45,083 nucleotides of DNA from Bacillota bacterium (GTDB taxonomy: Bacteria > Bacillota > Clostridia > DSM-8532). Both the position numbers and the translations under genes were made by a program. The notes under the pieces are model-generated. The model was not told the origin of the DNA. It searched no databases and worked only from the letters and a program-made list of their open reading frames with translations. The stretch covers positions 1-45,083 of the forward strand of contig JAEXRM010000217.1 in the NCBI GenBank assembly GCA_023440865.1, written 5' to 3'. Positions 1 to 8,031 of the stretch are shown here, one piece after another. The number at the start of each line of letters is the position of its first letter. Position 1 is the stretch's first letter.

Positions 1-116
1 AGGTTGCGCTTGACCTTTTCCTGTCCGACATACTCCGCGATGGTCTTTGGACGCAGGCCCGCTTCGGCCTCGTCTTCACGGCGGTACCCGCTGTCGGTGA
101 GTCGTTCGTCTTCCAA
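1..116 (-). CDS. ruvB: Holliday junction branch migration helicase RuvB (N-terminus only)
   Basis: Only the first 38 codons are inside the window; the gene runs off the left edge. The translation has the RuvB N-terminal signature LRPKTIAEYVGQEKVKRNL after a short acidic leader (EDERLTDSG). RuvB is the AAA+ motor that with RuvA drives Holliday junction branch migration. The start is read as TTG at 114-116, because GGAGGA lies 4 nt upstream (121-126) and the leader matches Firmicute RuvB, which usually begins MEDR. An ATG in another frame at about 118-120 does not fit. The partner ruvA is 2 kb away on the same strand, separated by a chemoreceptor gene. Confidence 0.9.
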   Translation of the reverse strand, partial: MEDERLTDSGYRREDEAEAGLRPKTIAEYVGQEKVKRN

Positions 117-175
117 GGCATCCTCCCGAAGAATGATTCGGCATGGCGGAGACGGTGCATGCCGCTTCCCTACCG

Positions 176-181
176 ATTATA
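176..181 (-). promoter_or_regulatory. Possible ruvB -10 box
   Basis: A perfect TATAAT reads on the minus strand just after the chemoreceptor terminator and 60 nt before the ruvB start. No good -35 box is visible at 17 nt, where the sequence is the terminator stem. It may be the promoter that restores ruvB transcription after the terminator. Confidence 0.35.
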
Positions 182-184
182 CAG

Positions 185-210
185 GAAAAAGCCGCAGAGC
201 GCGGCTTTTT
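185..210 (-). terminator. Rho-independent terminator after the chemoreceptor gene
   Basis: Stem GCCGC/GCGGC (191-195 and 201-205) with a 5-nt loop is flanked by AAAAA and TTTTT, so it can act in both directions. It lies 27 nt past the stop of the minus-strand chemoreceptor gene, between it and ruvB. Confidence 0.8.
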
Positions 211-236
211 CGAAGAGGCGGCGCAGGCTGCGGGCA

Positions 237-2048
237 TCACACCCTGTACTTGCGCAGCTCCTTCTGGTAGTTGTCCGTCAGTTCCTCCATCTGATGGATG
301 TTGGCGATGAGTTCCTTGATGCGCTCGGCATATTCGGTCACATTGGCGCTCATCTCCTGGGAGGAGGCGGAGTTTTCCTGGGCGATCGCCGCAAGGGAAT
401 GAATGTTCTCATAGACGGCGGCCAGCTGCTTCGCCTCGTCCGACAGTCTGCCGATGAGGCGGCTGATGCCCTCGGTCACGGTCGCAATCTGCGACGTGGA
501 GACACGGTTGCCGTCAAGCACCGACACCAGCATGCGGTTGCCGGCGTCGAGCTGGTTGTATTGCTGGTTCACCTGTCCGACCAGGTTGTTGACATCGCCG
601 GTGAAGGCAGCCAGGTTCGTGCTGATGGTGTTGACAGCGGTCTTCGACGTATCGGCCAGCTTGCGGATCTCCTCCGCGACCACCGCGAAGCCGCGGCCCA
701 TTTCACCCGCGCGTGCGGCCTCGATGGCCGCGTTGAGTGCCAGCAGGTTTGTCTGGTCGGAGACACCCGCCACCGTGTCGACAATCTCCATGATGCGGCT
801 CACCTCACCGGCGAGCTGCTCCCCTTGCCGGTTGACCGTGGAGAAGCTGTCCTTCGCCTGTGTGATGAGGCGCGCGACTTCCTCCGTCTGACCGAAGGAA
901 TCCTCGATGCGCACCACCGCCTGCTGCAGCCGGTGACGCCCTTCGTCCTGTTCGCCGGCGATGCGGTTGAGATTCTCGATGTTGTCTCCGAGGATCGTGA
1001 CGGATTTCTCGGTTTCCTCCGCCTGGTGGATGGCACCCTCGGCCACATCGTGCACAAGGGCGGCGATGTCGTTCGATACATGCTGCATGCGTGTCGCGAT
1101 ATCGGAGAACGACAGGGCGAACGAGTGCATGTCGTCGGAGCCGCCCTTGAGAAAGAGCATGTCATGGCTGATGCGTTCACGGAACGCTTCCATGGTGCCG
1201 GCCATGGCTTCATACTCGTCCCGGGATGCAAGCGCCGCGTCATGGGTGAAGTCGAGTTCCTGGAAATGGGACAGCTGGCTGTCGACGACCCGGCGCGGAC
1301 GGGAGAAGATCCATGCGGCGAGACCGGAGCCGACAGCGATGATGGCCAGCGCCATCCCGTACCGGATCGCGCTTTGTCCCGGAAAGGCGGCCAGCAGGGC
1401 GACGAACGACACCAGCGCCGTGTAGGCGGCGATGCGGATGCCGGAGGACCGCAATATGCCGAGCGAGAAGAACCCCAAAGGCTTCCAGTCGTTCGGCCGT
1501 TGCTCATACTTCTCGAAGCCCAGCTGCACGATGATGTACTTGCCCTGATCATCCTGTCCGCGTTCCACCTCGGTCACGTCGAGCTTCTCGTGGAAGAAGG
1601 CGGCCGCTCCTTCAAGCAGTCCGAGGAAATAATCGAACATGCCGCGGAACGACACATACCGGATCTCACACCGGTTCGGAGCAAGCTCCCTCGCATGCAG
1701 CCGCGGCGGACGCGCGCCAGGAATCATGCGCGTCAGTTGGGCATGCACCTCGTCCATCAGCATGAGGAACCGCTTGAGGCTGGCGTGCTCGAAATACGAC
1801 GGGAACCATTGGTGGAACGACTCGATGTTCGCACGCCCGATCTCCCGCCAGAGATCTCCCGGCTGCTGACCGCTTCGACGGGCCACTTCGTTCACAACCC
1901 GGAAGATTTCCTCATCCGCGACATCGTCCTTCGGGGCGATCACGCGGGTCCGATCCCACTTGACATCCTTGCAGACCGCTTCCATGAAAGGCATGCCCTT
2001 CATGCGGTCCAGCGTCTTCATCCATGTTGCAACAACGGAGCCCTTCAT
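237..2048 (-). CDS. Methyl-accepting chemotaxis protein with N-terminal H-NOX heme sensor domain
   Basis: A 603-residue chemoreceptor. Residues 1-185 form an H-NOX (HNOB) domain very like that of Thermoanaerobacter Tar4H: proximal heme ligand His102 (in MDEVHAQLT), Pro115 and the heme-propionate motif Y131-x-S133-x-R135. The distal pocket residues W9, N74 and Y140, known to hydrogen-bond oxygen in Tar4H, are all present, as are F78 and L144. Two membrane segments follow (about 204-222 and 228-247), then a coiled-coil MCP signalling domain with the hairpin tip DQTNLLALNAAIEAARAGE at 431-449. The sensor is therefore predicted to be cytoplasmic. Start ATG has GGAGGA 6 nt upstream. It likely signals through CheA/CheW, both encoded in this window. 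Confidence 0.93.
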   Translation of the reverse strand: MKGSVVATWMKTLDRMKGMPFMEAVCKDVKWDRTRVIAPKDDVADEEIFRVVNEVARRSGQQPGDLWREIGRANIESFHQWFPSYFEHASLKRFLMLMDEVHAQLTRMIPGARPPRLHARELAPNRCEIRYVSFRGMFDYFLGLLEGAAAFFHEKLDVTEVERGQDDQGKYIIVQLGFEKYEQRPNDWKPLGFFSLGILRSSGIRIAAYTALVSFVALLAAFPGQSAIRYGMALAIIAVGSGLAAWIFSRPRRVVDSQLSHFQELDFTHDAALASRDEYEAMAGTMEAFRERISHDMLFLKGGSDDMHSFALSFSDIATRMQHVSNDIAALVHDVAEGAIHQAEETEKSVTILGDNIENLNRIAGEQDEGRHRLQQAVVRIEDSFGQTEEVARLITQAKDSFSTVNRQGEQLAGEVSRIMEIVDTVAGVSDQTNLLALNAAIEAARAGEMGRGFAVVAEEIRKLADTSKTAVNTISTNLAAFTGDVNNLVGQVNQQYNQLDAGNRMLVSVLDGNRVSTSQIATVTEGISRLIGRLSDEAKQLAAVYENIHSLAAIAQENSASSQEMSANVTEYAERIKELIANIHQMEELTDNYQKELRKYRV

Positions 2049-2132
2049 CGTGCATCCTCCCGAAACAGCTGGCTGGCATGAAAATAACCCGTGAACGAAA
2101 CATTCGCCGGGCCATGTCCGACCAAAACCGCA

Positions 2133-2741
2133 TCACCTTGTTTTTCCCTTCATCCGGAGCGCATCGCGGATGACATCCTCCAAGGATTTTCCCGCATCAA
2201 GGACAGTCGAAACCGATTTTTGCGCATCGGCTGCCGAATAGCCAAGCATCATGAGCGCGCCGGCCGCCTCGGCCGCCACGCTGTCACCCTCCGGAGCGGA
2301 TGCGGTGCCACCACCCGCCTGTAACGGCGACGCCGGCTGCTCCTTGCGGATTTTGTCCTTGAGCTCGAGGATGATGCGCTGCGCGGTCTTCTTGCCAATC
2401 CCCTGCGCCTTCGAGAGCCTGTCCGCGTCCTCCGTCAGCACCGCCAGCCCGAACGCAGAGGGCGACACCGCGGAAATGACGGCGAGCGCGGCTTTTGGCC
2501 CGACGCCGCTGACACCGAGCAGCTGCTCGAACATCCGCAGCTCGTCCTCATGTATGAATCCGTACAGCGCCAGCGTGTCCTCGCGGACATAGGTGTGGGT
2601 ATGCACCTTGATCACCTCGCCGACACCGACCTCGGCGAGTGTGCCGGAAGAGGTGGCGATGCGGTATCCGACACCGTGTACATCCAGAATGAGGCTGTCC
2701 TGGGTCACCCGGTCCAGAACGCCCCGCACATGTGCGATCAT
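2133..2741 (-). CDS. ruvA: Holliday junction branch migration protein RuvA
   Basis: A 202-residue protein, the normal RuvA length. It has the N-terminal OB fold (MIAHVRGVLD...GVGYRI), the acidic pin E54/D55, two helix-hairpin-helix motifs (GVSGVGPKAALA at 76-87 and KAQGIGKKTAQRI at 111-123) and a C-terminal three-helix RuvB-binding domain after a Gly/Pro-rich linker at about 138-155. The open frame extends further upstream, but RuvA homology begins at the ATG at 2739-2741, one base after the stop of the small upstream gene, which indicates translational coupling. RuvA tetramers bind the four-way junction and load RuvB. Confidence 0.96.
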   Translation of the reverse strand: MIAHVRGVLDRVTQDSLILDVHGVGYRIATSSGTLAEVGVGEVIKVHTHTYVREDTLALYGFIHEDELRMFEQLLGVSGVGPKAALAVISAVSPSAFGLAVLTEDADRLSKAQGIGKKTAQRIILELKDKIRKEQPASPLQAGGGTASAPEGDSVAAEAAGALMMLGYSAADAQKSVSTVLDAGKSLEDVIRDALRMKGKTR

Positions 2742-2742
2742 C

Positions 2743-2913
2743 TCAATCTCCGCTTCCCGTATAAGGTGCCTCGGAAAGGCCCAGCTTATGCTGCAGCTCC
2801 TCGACAAGCTGCCGCCAGGCATCGAGTTCGCCCTTGAGTTCCTTGATCTGCGCATCCTTCATGCGGATGACCGCCAGCAGTTCCTTTGTGTCCATGTCCT
2901 CCAAGCGAATCAT
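2743..2913 (-). CDS. Small coiled-coil protein coupled to ruvA
   Basis: A 56-codon frame with heptad-like helical character (KELLAVIRMKDAQIKELK, then DAWRQLVEELQHKLG). Its TGA is one base from the ruvA ATG, typical of a coupled gene pair. I do not recognise the family. An internal ATG at 2893-2895 is also possible, but its GGAGGA is only 1 nt away, so the first ATG (2911-2913, weak GGTAGGG upstream) is preferred. A helical protein of this size could be an oligomerising adaptor; no function can be assigned. Confidence 0.6.
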   Translation of the reverse strand: MIRLEDMDTKELLAVIRMKDAQIKELKGELDAWRQLVEELQHKLGLSEAPYTGSGD

Positions 2914-2933
2914 GATCTTGCCCTACCTGTTCC

Positions 2934-2951
2934 CGGTCCGATACCGGACCG
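2934..2951. repeat. Perfect 7-bp inverted repeat between cheR and the small gene
   Basis: Arms CGGTCCG and CGGACCG with a 4-nt loop and no T-run, so it is not a classical terminator. It lies just upstream of the small coiled-coil gene and could be a processing or attenuating hairpin. Confidence 0.4.
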
Positions 2952-2980
2952 CTTGCGCTGCGTCTGACCGGATGCACCGG

Positions 2981-3787
2981 TCACTTCAAGACGTCTCCGA
3001 CTTTTTGGTAAAAAAACGTTTCCATGGGCTTGTACCCGTACTTTTGATAACCGATGATCTGTTCGGTGCTGCCGATGAACAGCACGCCGCTGTTCACCAG
3101 CGAGCGGGAAAAATCAGCAAAGATCCTGTCCTTGGCCTCCTCGGTGAAGTAGATGAGCACATTGCGGCACACGATGATGTCCTGGTCCTTCGGATAGGGA
3201 TCCTTCAGCAGGTTCATCTGCCGGAAATCCACGCATCGCTTGACCGCATCGGATATCTTCCATGCATCGGCACCGACCTGTGTGAAGTGCTTCTGCAGAA
3301 AATCCCCCGGCAGGTCCTTGATGCTACGGCCCGTATACATGCCCTGACGCGCCTTCTCCATGGCGCCCAGATCGATGTCGGTGGCCAGGATGCGAACCTT
3401 CTCGATGGGAATGTGCCGGGCAAGAATCATGGCGATGGTGTAGGGCTCGTCGCCGGTCGAACAGGCCGAGCTCCAGATTCTCACACCATCGAGCGTTTTG
3501 CGGTACTTCTGTATCTCCGGCAGGATGCGGCGTTCGAACATCTCCCATTGGACCGGATTGCGGTAGAACTCCGACACATTGATCGTCAGGTAATTGATGA
3601 ACGTGTTGTACAGGTCCTTGTCCTGCTTCATCGCGTCGATGAACGGCACGTACTGGCTGAATCCCCGTTTCTCGATGAGCGACGTGATGCGCCGCTTCAT
3701 CTGCTTTTCCTTGTACAGGTTCAGGTCGATCGAGGAAAGAGCCAGAAAGAGCTTCTTGAATTGCTCGTAATCCGAAAAAGCTTCCAT
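2981..3787 (-). CDS. cheR: Chemotaxis protein methyltransferase CheR
   Basis: A 268-residue SAM-dependent methyltransferase that methylates glutamates of chemoreceptors for adaptation. It has the N-terminal helical CheR domain (about 5-65), the motif TINVSEFYRN (68-77), the SAM-binding loop SACSTGDEPYTIAM (107-120), ATDID (135-139) and CRNVLIYF (207-214). The start ATG at 3785-3787 is chosen because of GGAGGA 6 nt upstream and family length; the longer frame to 3985 adds 66 residues without homology. It is separate from the cheY-cheA-cheW cluster 20 kb away, but close to the H-NOX receptor gene, a likely substrate. Confidence 0.95.
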   Translation of the reverse strand: MEAFSDYEQFKKLFLALSSIDLNLYKEKQMKRRITSLIEKRGFSQYVPFIDAMKQDKDLYNTFINYLTINVSEFYRNPVQWEMFERRILPEIQKYRKTLDGVRIWSSACSTGDEPYTIAMILARHIPIEKVRILATDIDLGAMEKARQGMYTGRSIKDLPGDFLQKHFTQVGADAWKISDAVKRCVDFRQMNLLKDPYPKDQDIIVCRNVLIYFTEEAKDRIFADFSRSLVNSGVLFIGSTEQIIGYQKYGYKPMETFFYQKVGDVLK

Positions 3788-4023
3788 GTCGCATCCTCCG
3801 TTCATGTGCGATCCGGACGGGGGGGTGTCGTGGCACGTGCCGCGCGCTTGCGGCATCCTGGCATCCCCGGATGCCGGCGGACACCATGGAGGCCGAAAGC
3901 CCGTTTCGATATACTTACCCGGATAGGAGACCGTATATGCGCATGGCTGCCGTGAAAACGGGAATTGCCCTGGCATGAGCCGCAATCCGGCTTCACACCC
4001 GGCCCGTCTGTGGCGGGGTCTTG

Positions 4024-4056
4024 AAAAAGAGCAAGACCGGTAACCCGATCTTGCTC
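4024..4056 (-). terminator. Rho-independent terminator after ispH-S1
   Basis: Stem arms at 4045-4056 and 4029-4040 (GAGCAAGATCGG pairing with CCGGTCTTGCTC, one mismatch or wobble) are followed on the minus strand by TTTTT. It lies 25 nt after the ispH-S1 stop and closes that operon. Confidence 0.88.
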
Positions 4057-4080
4057 CTCGAAGACTGCGTGTAGGATGAA

Positions 4081-6105
4081 TTACTTCTGCTCACCCATGA
4101 TGTTGCCGATGGTGTTCGAGAAGTCCTCGACATGCTCGTTGGAGTAGCCTTCGTTCTCGGGTGCATCGGTGTAGCCGGCATCGTCGGCGTGAGGCGGGTC
4201 GATGGGCGCCACTTCGCGGATGCTCAGGCTGATCTTCTTGAGCTCGGAGTTGACCTCGAGCACCTTCATCTCCACGTTCATGCCGATGTGCAGCACTTCC
4301 TCCGCACGGGCGATGCGCACGCTGGAGATCTGGGAGATGTGGACGAGGCCTTCCACGCCGGGTTCGAGCTCCACGAACGCGCCGAAGGGCACGATGCGGA
4401 TGACCTGGCCGGCAACGATGTCGCCCGACTGATACTTGCGGTCGATATCGTACCACGGATTGTCCTCGATGCGGCGGTAGCCCAGGGAAAGCTTCTTGGT
4501 TTCCGGATCGAAGTTGAGGATGCGGACCTTGACCACGTCACCGATGGTGAGGACCTCGGCCGGATCCTGGATCTTCTTCCAGGAGAGCTCGGAAATGTGG
4601 ATCAGACCGTCCACCGCGCCCAGATCGACGAATGCGCCGAACTTGGTGAGGCTCTTGACGGTGCCGGTGTATTCCTTGCCGACCTCGATGTTGCCCCAGA
4701 ACTCCTCGGAGAGCTTTGCCTTCGTCTCTTCGATGATCTGGCGGCAGGAGCCCACAACGCGGCGCTTGTTCTTCACCAGCTCGGTGATGAGGAACGAGAT
4801 GGTGCGTCCGACATAGGGGGTCAGGTCCTTCACGAAGCGGTCGCTGACCTGGGAAGCGGGGATGAACACCCGGATGCCCTTGAAATCGGCGACGAGTCCG
4901 CCCTTGACGACTTCCTTGACAACAGCTTCGACAGGTGTCCGGCTTTCGAAGGCTTCCTCCATGACCTCGAGGCCACGGATGGAATCGACCTTCTTCTTGG
5001 AAAGCTGAACATTGCCGTCCCCGTCATTGATCTTCATGATGAGGGCCGTGATTTCGGTGCCTTCCTTCAGGTCCGTTTCCGGATCGAAGCCAGGGGCATC
5101 AAGGAATTCATCCATCGGGATGATGCCGTCCGCCTTGTAACCGAGATCGACGAACACTTCATTATTGTTGTACCCGATGATCTTGCCGGTGACCACCGAG
5201 TTGGGGACGAGCTGTGTCATGGTCTGCTCGAAGGCTTCACTGAAGCTCATCTCACCGTCCATTGCCTTGTTCATGTCTTCCATGCCCTGAACTACCTCCT
5301 TGATTACCCATTCGGGCGTTGACGCCCCCGCGGTAATCCCGATCGTTTTGATTGAAGGGTTGAAGTGAGGCAGTTCGGACGCTGTTTCGACAAGATACGT
5401 GTCAGTGCAACGTTCCCGGCAGATCCTGTACAACTTCTGCGTATTCGAACTGTTCCTTCCGCCAATCACGACCACCGCATCCGCTTCCCGGGCCAATTCG
5501 GCAGCCTCGGCCTGCCTGCGGACAGTCGCAGTACATATTGTATCAAACTTCAAGACGTTTGCAAACCTTTTCTTGGTCGCATCCACGACTTCCGCATAGC
5601 GTTCCGGACGGAAAGTCGTCTGCGCGACGGTCGCCACGGGTGTGTCCGGCGGCGCGCCGATGCCGGGAACGGCTTCCGGTGTCTCCACGACGGCGACCCG
5701 CGCGCCGCTCCAGCCGCGGATGCCGACGACCTCTGGATGCGCCGGGTCGCCCACGATGACGATGAATCGGCCCTCGGCCGCCTGCTGCTGCACCAGCTTG
5801 TGGATTTTCCGCACATACGGGCATGTCGCGTCGAACAGGCGGGCGCCCGTTCCTTCCAGCAGCGCGTAGGCATCCGGTCCGACGCCGTGGGCGCGGATGA
5901 CGACACCATCCGCCGGTGTGATCCCCTCGACGGTATCGATGGCATGGATGCCTTTCGCCTCGAGGGTGTCGAGGGCCTGACGGTTGTGGATGATCTCTCC
6001 CCAGGTGAAGATGCGTCCCGCCTGCGGTGCTGCCGCAAGCGCCATCTTGATCGCCCGGTCCACACCGAAGCAGAAACCGGCGTACCGGCCGACCCGAATC
6101 TCCAT
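4081..6105 (-). CDS. ispH: IspH-S1 fusion: HMBPP reductase joined to ribosomal protein S1-like RNA-binding repeats
   Basis: A 674-residue bifunctional protein. Residues 1-280 are 4-hydroxy-3-methylbut-2-enyl diphosphate reductase, the last step of the MEP isoprenoid pathway, with the three [4Fe-4S] cysteines C12, C95 and C191 and the motif GGRNSSNT (215-222). Residues about 302-630 hold four S1 OB-fold repeats (about 302-372, 388-456, 476-545, 561-630), two of them with the KFGAFVDLG / PFGAFVELE signature. The tail is acidic. Such fusions are known in Clostridia, so this is not an assembly artefact. The start is the ATG with GAGGGG upstream. It is last in the operon after cmk and plsC. Confidence 0.95.
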   Translation of the reverse strand: MEIRVGRYAGFCFGVDRAIKMALAAAPQAGRIFTWGEIIHNRQALDTLEAKGIHAIDTVEGITPADGVVIRAHGVGPDAYALLEGTGARLFDATCPYVRKIHKLVQQQAAEGRFIVIVGDPAHPEVVGIRGWSGARVAVVETPEAVPGIGAPPDTPVATVAQTTFRPERYAEVVDATKKRFANVLKFDTICTATVRRQAEAAELAREADAVVVIGGRNSSNTQKLYRICRERCTDTYLVETASELPHFNPSIKTIGITAGASTPEWVIKEVVQGMEDMNKAMDGEMSFSEAFEQTMTQLVPNSVVTGKIIGYNNNEVFVDLGYKADGIIPMDEFLDAPGFDPETDLKEGTEITALIMKINDGDGNVQLSKKKVDSIRGLEVMEEAFESRTPVEAVVKEVVKGGLVADFKGIRVFIPASQVSDRFVKDLTPYVGRTISFLITELVKNKRRVVGSCRQIIEETKAKLSEEFWGNIEVGKEYTGTVKSLTKFGAFVDLGAVDGLIHISELSWKKIQDPAEVLTIGDVVKVRILNFDPETKKLSLGYRRIEDNPWYDIDRKYQSGDIVAGQVIRIVPFGAFVELEPGVEGLVHISQISSVRIARAEEVLHIGMNVEMKVLEVNSELKKISLSIREVAPIDPPHADDAGYTDAPENEGYSNEHVEDFSNTIGNIMGEQK

Positions 6106-6159
6106 GTGCCTACCCCCTCGGATCATCCCCCTCCTGCGCCTTGCGCGGCGGGAGACTTC

Positions 6160-6738
6160 CTATTGGCCGATCAGTCCGTAGATGCGGTCAAGCACCTCGT
6201 CCGTCGCCGCGTACAGCTGTTCGCGGTCGGGCTTGCCTGCCGGCTTGTCCAAATGGAACGGCTTTCCGTACACGACCCGCATCTTGGAAAAGATGCGGTA
6301 ACGCCCCTCGATGGCGACCGGGAGGATGGGCGCGTCGGTGTGAAAGGCGATGAGCGCCGCGCCGCCCTTCTTTTTCTCGCGGTTGCGTTTTTGCGTGCGC
6401 GTCCCCTCCGGGAAGATACCCACGATCTCCCCCTGCTCGAGCAGATGCAGCGCCGTCTTCACGGAACCTGCATCCCCCTTGCCGCGATGCACCGGGAACG
6501 CCCCGATCTGCCGCAGGATCCACCCGAGCAGGGGATTCTCGAACAGCTCGGCCTTGGCCATGAAATGGATGCGCCGCCTGATGCGTGTTCCGATCAGGAA
6601 CATGTCGAACGCGGAAGGGTGGTTCGAGAACAGCAGCACCGGTCCCTTCTCGGGAATGTTTTCACGGCCCTCGAGACGGATGCGGTGGAACAGGATGATG
6701 TAGAGCGCGACGGCCTTCTTGGCGATTTCGTACAGCAT
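6160..6738 (-). CDS. plsC: 1-acyl-sn-glycerol-3-phosphate acyltransferase (PlsC family)
   Basis: A 192-residue membrane-associated acyltransferase that would convert lysophosphatidic acid to phosphatidic acid in phospholipid synthesis. It shows the catalytic H-x4-D motif (H40...D45 in NHPSAFD) and the substrate motif FPEGTR (109-114). The N-terminal 18 residues are hydrophobic and could anchor it to the membrane. The start ATG is 2 nt after the cmk stop, so the two are coupled. The order cmk-plsC-ispH/S1 is a common Clostridia arrangement. Confidence 0.92.
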   Translation of the reverse strand: MLYEIAKKAVALYIILFHRIRLEGRENIPEKGPVLLFSNHPSAFDMFLIGTRIRRRIHFMAKAELFENPLLGWILRQIGAFPVHRGKGDAGSVKTALHLLEQGEIVGIFPEGTRTQKRNREKKKGGAALIAFHTDAPILPVAIEGRYRIFSKMRVVYGKPFHLDKPAGKPDREQLYAATDEVLDRIYGLIGQ

Positions 6739-6740
6739 CG

Positions 6741-7415
6741 TCAGCCCACCTTCCGGCGGATGATCGCCATGATGGCCGCCACGGACTCCTCGAGCGAGAA
6801 ACCGGTCGTGTCGAGCAGGATGGCGTCCTCCGCCCGAGCCAGCGGCGAATGGGCGCGATGGCTGTCGTTGTGGTCTCGCGTGCGGATCTCTTCCAGCAGG
6901 GCATCGTACGTGCGGTCGAGCATGCCCTTCTCCTGCAGCTCCAGAAACCTGCGCATGGCGCGATCCTCGGCCGAGGCGGTCAGGAAGATCTTCACATCGG
7001 CATGCGGCATCACCTTGGTCCCGATGTCGCGGCCATCCATGACCACGCCGCCACGGGCGGCGATTTCCTGCTGCAGGGCCACCATGCGCACGCGGACCCG
7101 CGGATGGGCCGATACCTTCGAGGCACCCATGGACACCTCGTTGGTACGGATCGCTTCGGACACGTCCTCGCCGTCGAGCAGCACACGCTGCCCGTCCTCG
7201 CGGTAAGCGACATCGACGCGCGTTCCGGCGAGAAGATGGTCGACGGCATCCGCATCCGACGGATCGATACCCGCCCGCAGCGCCTTGAGGGCGACGGCGC
7301 GGTACATCGCGCCCGTATCGAGGTACAGGATGCCGAGGGTTCTTGCGACATGCTTCGCGATGGTGCTCTTGCCGGCACCCGAAGGACCGTCGAGTGCAAT
7401 CTGGATCTGTCTCAT
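6741..7415 (-). CDS. cmk: Cytidylate kinase
   Basis: About 224 residues, the usual size. It phosphorylates CMP and dCMP using ATP. The P-loop GPSGAGKS is at 10-17; DTGAMYRAVA, the CMP-binding region with DGRDIGT, and the LID segment with R-rich RTRDHNDSHRAHSPL are all present. Two in-frame ATGs are possible (7421 and 7415). The second is chosen because the AAAGGG box is 7 nt before it and only about 1 nt before the first. It lies 13 nt downstream of the HutP-like gene. Confidence 0.95.
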   Translation of the reverse strand: MRQIQIALDGPSGAGKSTIAKHVARTLGILYLDTGAMYRAVALKALRAGIDPSDADAVDHLLAGTRVDVAYREDGQRVLLDGEDVSEAIRTNEVSMGASKVSAHPRVRVRMVALQQEIAARGGVVMDGRDIGTKVMPHADVKIFLTASAEDRAMRRFLELQEKGMLDRTYDALLEEIRTRDHNDSHRAHSPLARAEDAILLDTTGFSLEESVAAIMAIIRRKVG

Positions 7416-7428
7416 GCCCATACCCTTT

Positions 7429-7869
7429 CTACACCACCCGGTGGCCCGTGCCGATGGCCACCTCGTTCAGGTGCAGCAGGCCGATGCCGAAGAACACGGC
7501 GACAGCGACGTGCTCCCCGCACCGTGCCACGCCGATCTTGCCGCCGACATTCAGGCCGATGGCCTTGGGCATGACCTGGGAAAGGGCCTCGCGGGCCGCA
7601 CCCGCGACCGCGCCCTCCTCCGCGTGGCATTCCTTGATGACGCCCTCGCGCTTGGCCGATACGACCGCGCGTTCGACGATCTTCATGACCGAGCTGATGA
7701 ACTCCCCGCCGTAGTCGACGGCAGCCGCATGCATGCCATTGTCCAGCAGTTCCTTCTGGAGGGTCTTTTCCTCGGACCGGTCGCTTGTCAGGGCAAGCCG
7801 GATGGCCGCCTTGACAACATCCTTGCTGCCGATTGCGCGCTCATCCTTCTGGCTGATATCCTTCTGCAT
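7429..7869 (-). CDS. HutP family protein
   Basis: A 146-residue protein. Its C-terminal half (about 80-146) matches the HutP-like family: H-A-E-E-G-AVAGAAREA, a conserved VGGKIGVAR segment and the ending GIGLLHLNEVAIGTGHR. Bacillus HutP is an RNA-binding antiterminator activated by histidine and a divalent metal; this clostridial branch is only partly understood. It is first in the operon with cmk, plsC and ispH-S1 and has a leader of about 155 nt after a good promoter. Start ATG has GAAAGG 7 nt upstream. Family assignment is firm; an RNA-binding role here is inference. Confidence 0.8.
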   Translation of the reverse strand: MQKDISQKDERAIGSKDVVKAAIRLALTSDRSEEKTLQKELLDNGMHAAAVDYGGEFISSVMKIVERAVVSAKREGVIKECHAEEGAVAGAAREALSQVMPKAIGLNVGGKIGVARCGEHVAVAVFFGIGLLHLNEVAIGTGHRVV

Positions 7870-8030
7870 CGGGTGCCTTTCTCGCCTGCGAAGACGCGAA
7901 GCTTCGCAGCTCATGGGGGTGCATTCCGGAAAATGCACCGCTGTCGCCTGGGAATGCGACGCCGATTCCGGAGTCCGCCGCAAGCCCCCTACATTCCGCC
8001 CGGGGCGGAAAGCCGCTTCGCGGCCAACCC
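7870..8030 (-). promoter_or_regulatory. Structured 5' leader of the HutP-like operon
   Basis: Between the predicted transcription start (about 8025) and the first gene, the minus-strand RNA can fold several GC-rich hairpins: GGCCGC-GAA-GCGGC, CCGCCC-CG-GGGCGG, and GGTGCATTTTCCGGAATGCACC. No T-run is seen, so it is not an obvious terminator. It does not match a riboswitch class I know. Confidence 0.4.
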
Positions 8031-8031
8031 C

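Noticed and set aside
159..2081. 640-codon open frame on the plus strand
   Set aside because: It is antisense to the H-NOX receptor gene; the long frame is a by-product of high GC content, and its translation is rich in His, Asp and Arg without any recognisable domain.
2049..2132. LexA/DinR box near ruvA
   Set aside because: GAACGAAACATTC was inspected, but it does not match the Firmicute SOS box, so SOS control is not claimed.
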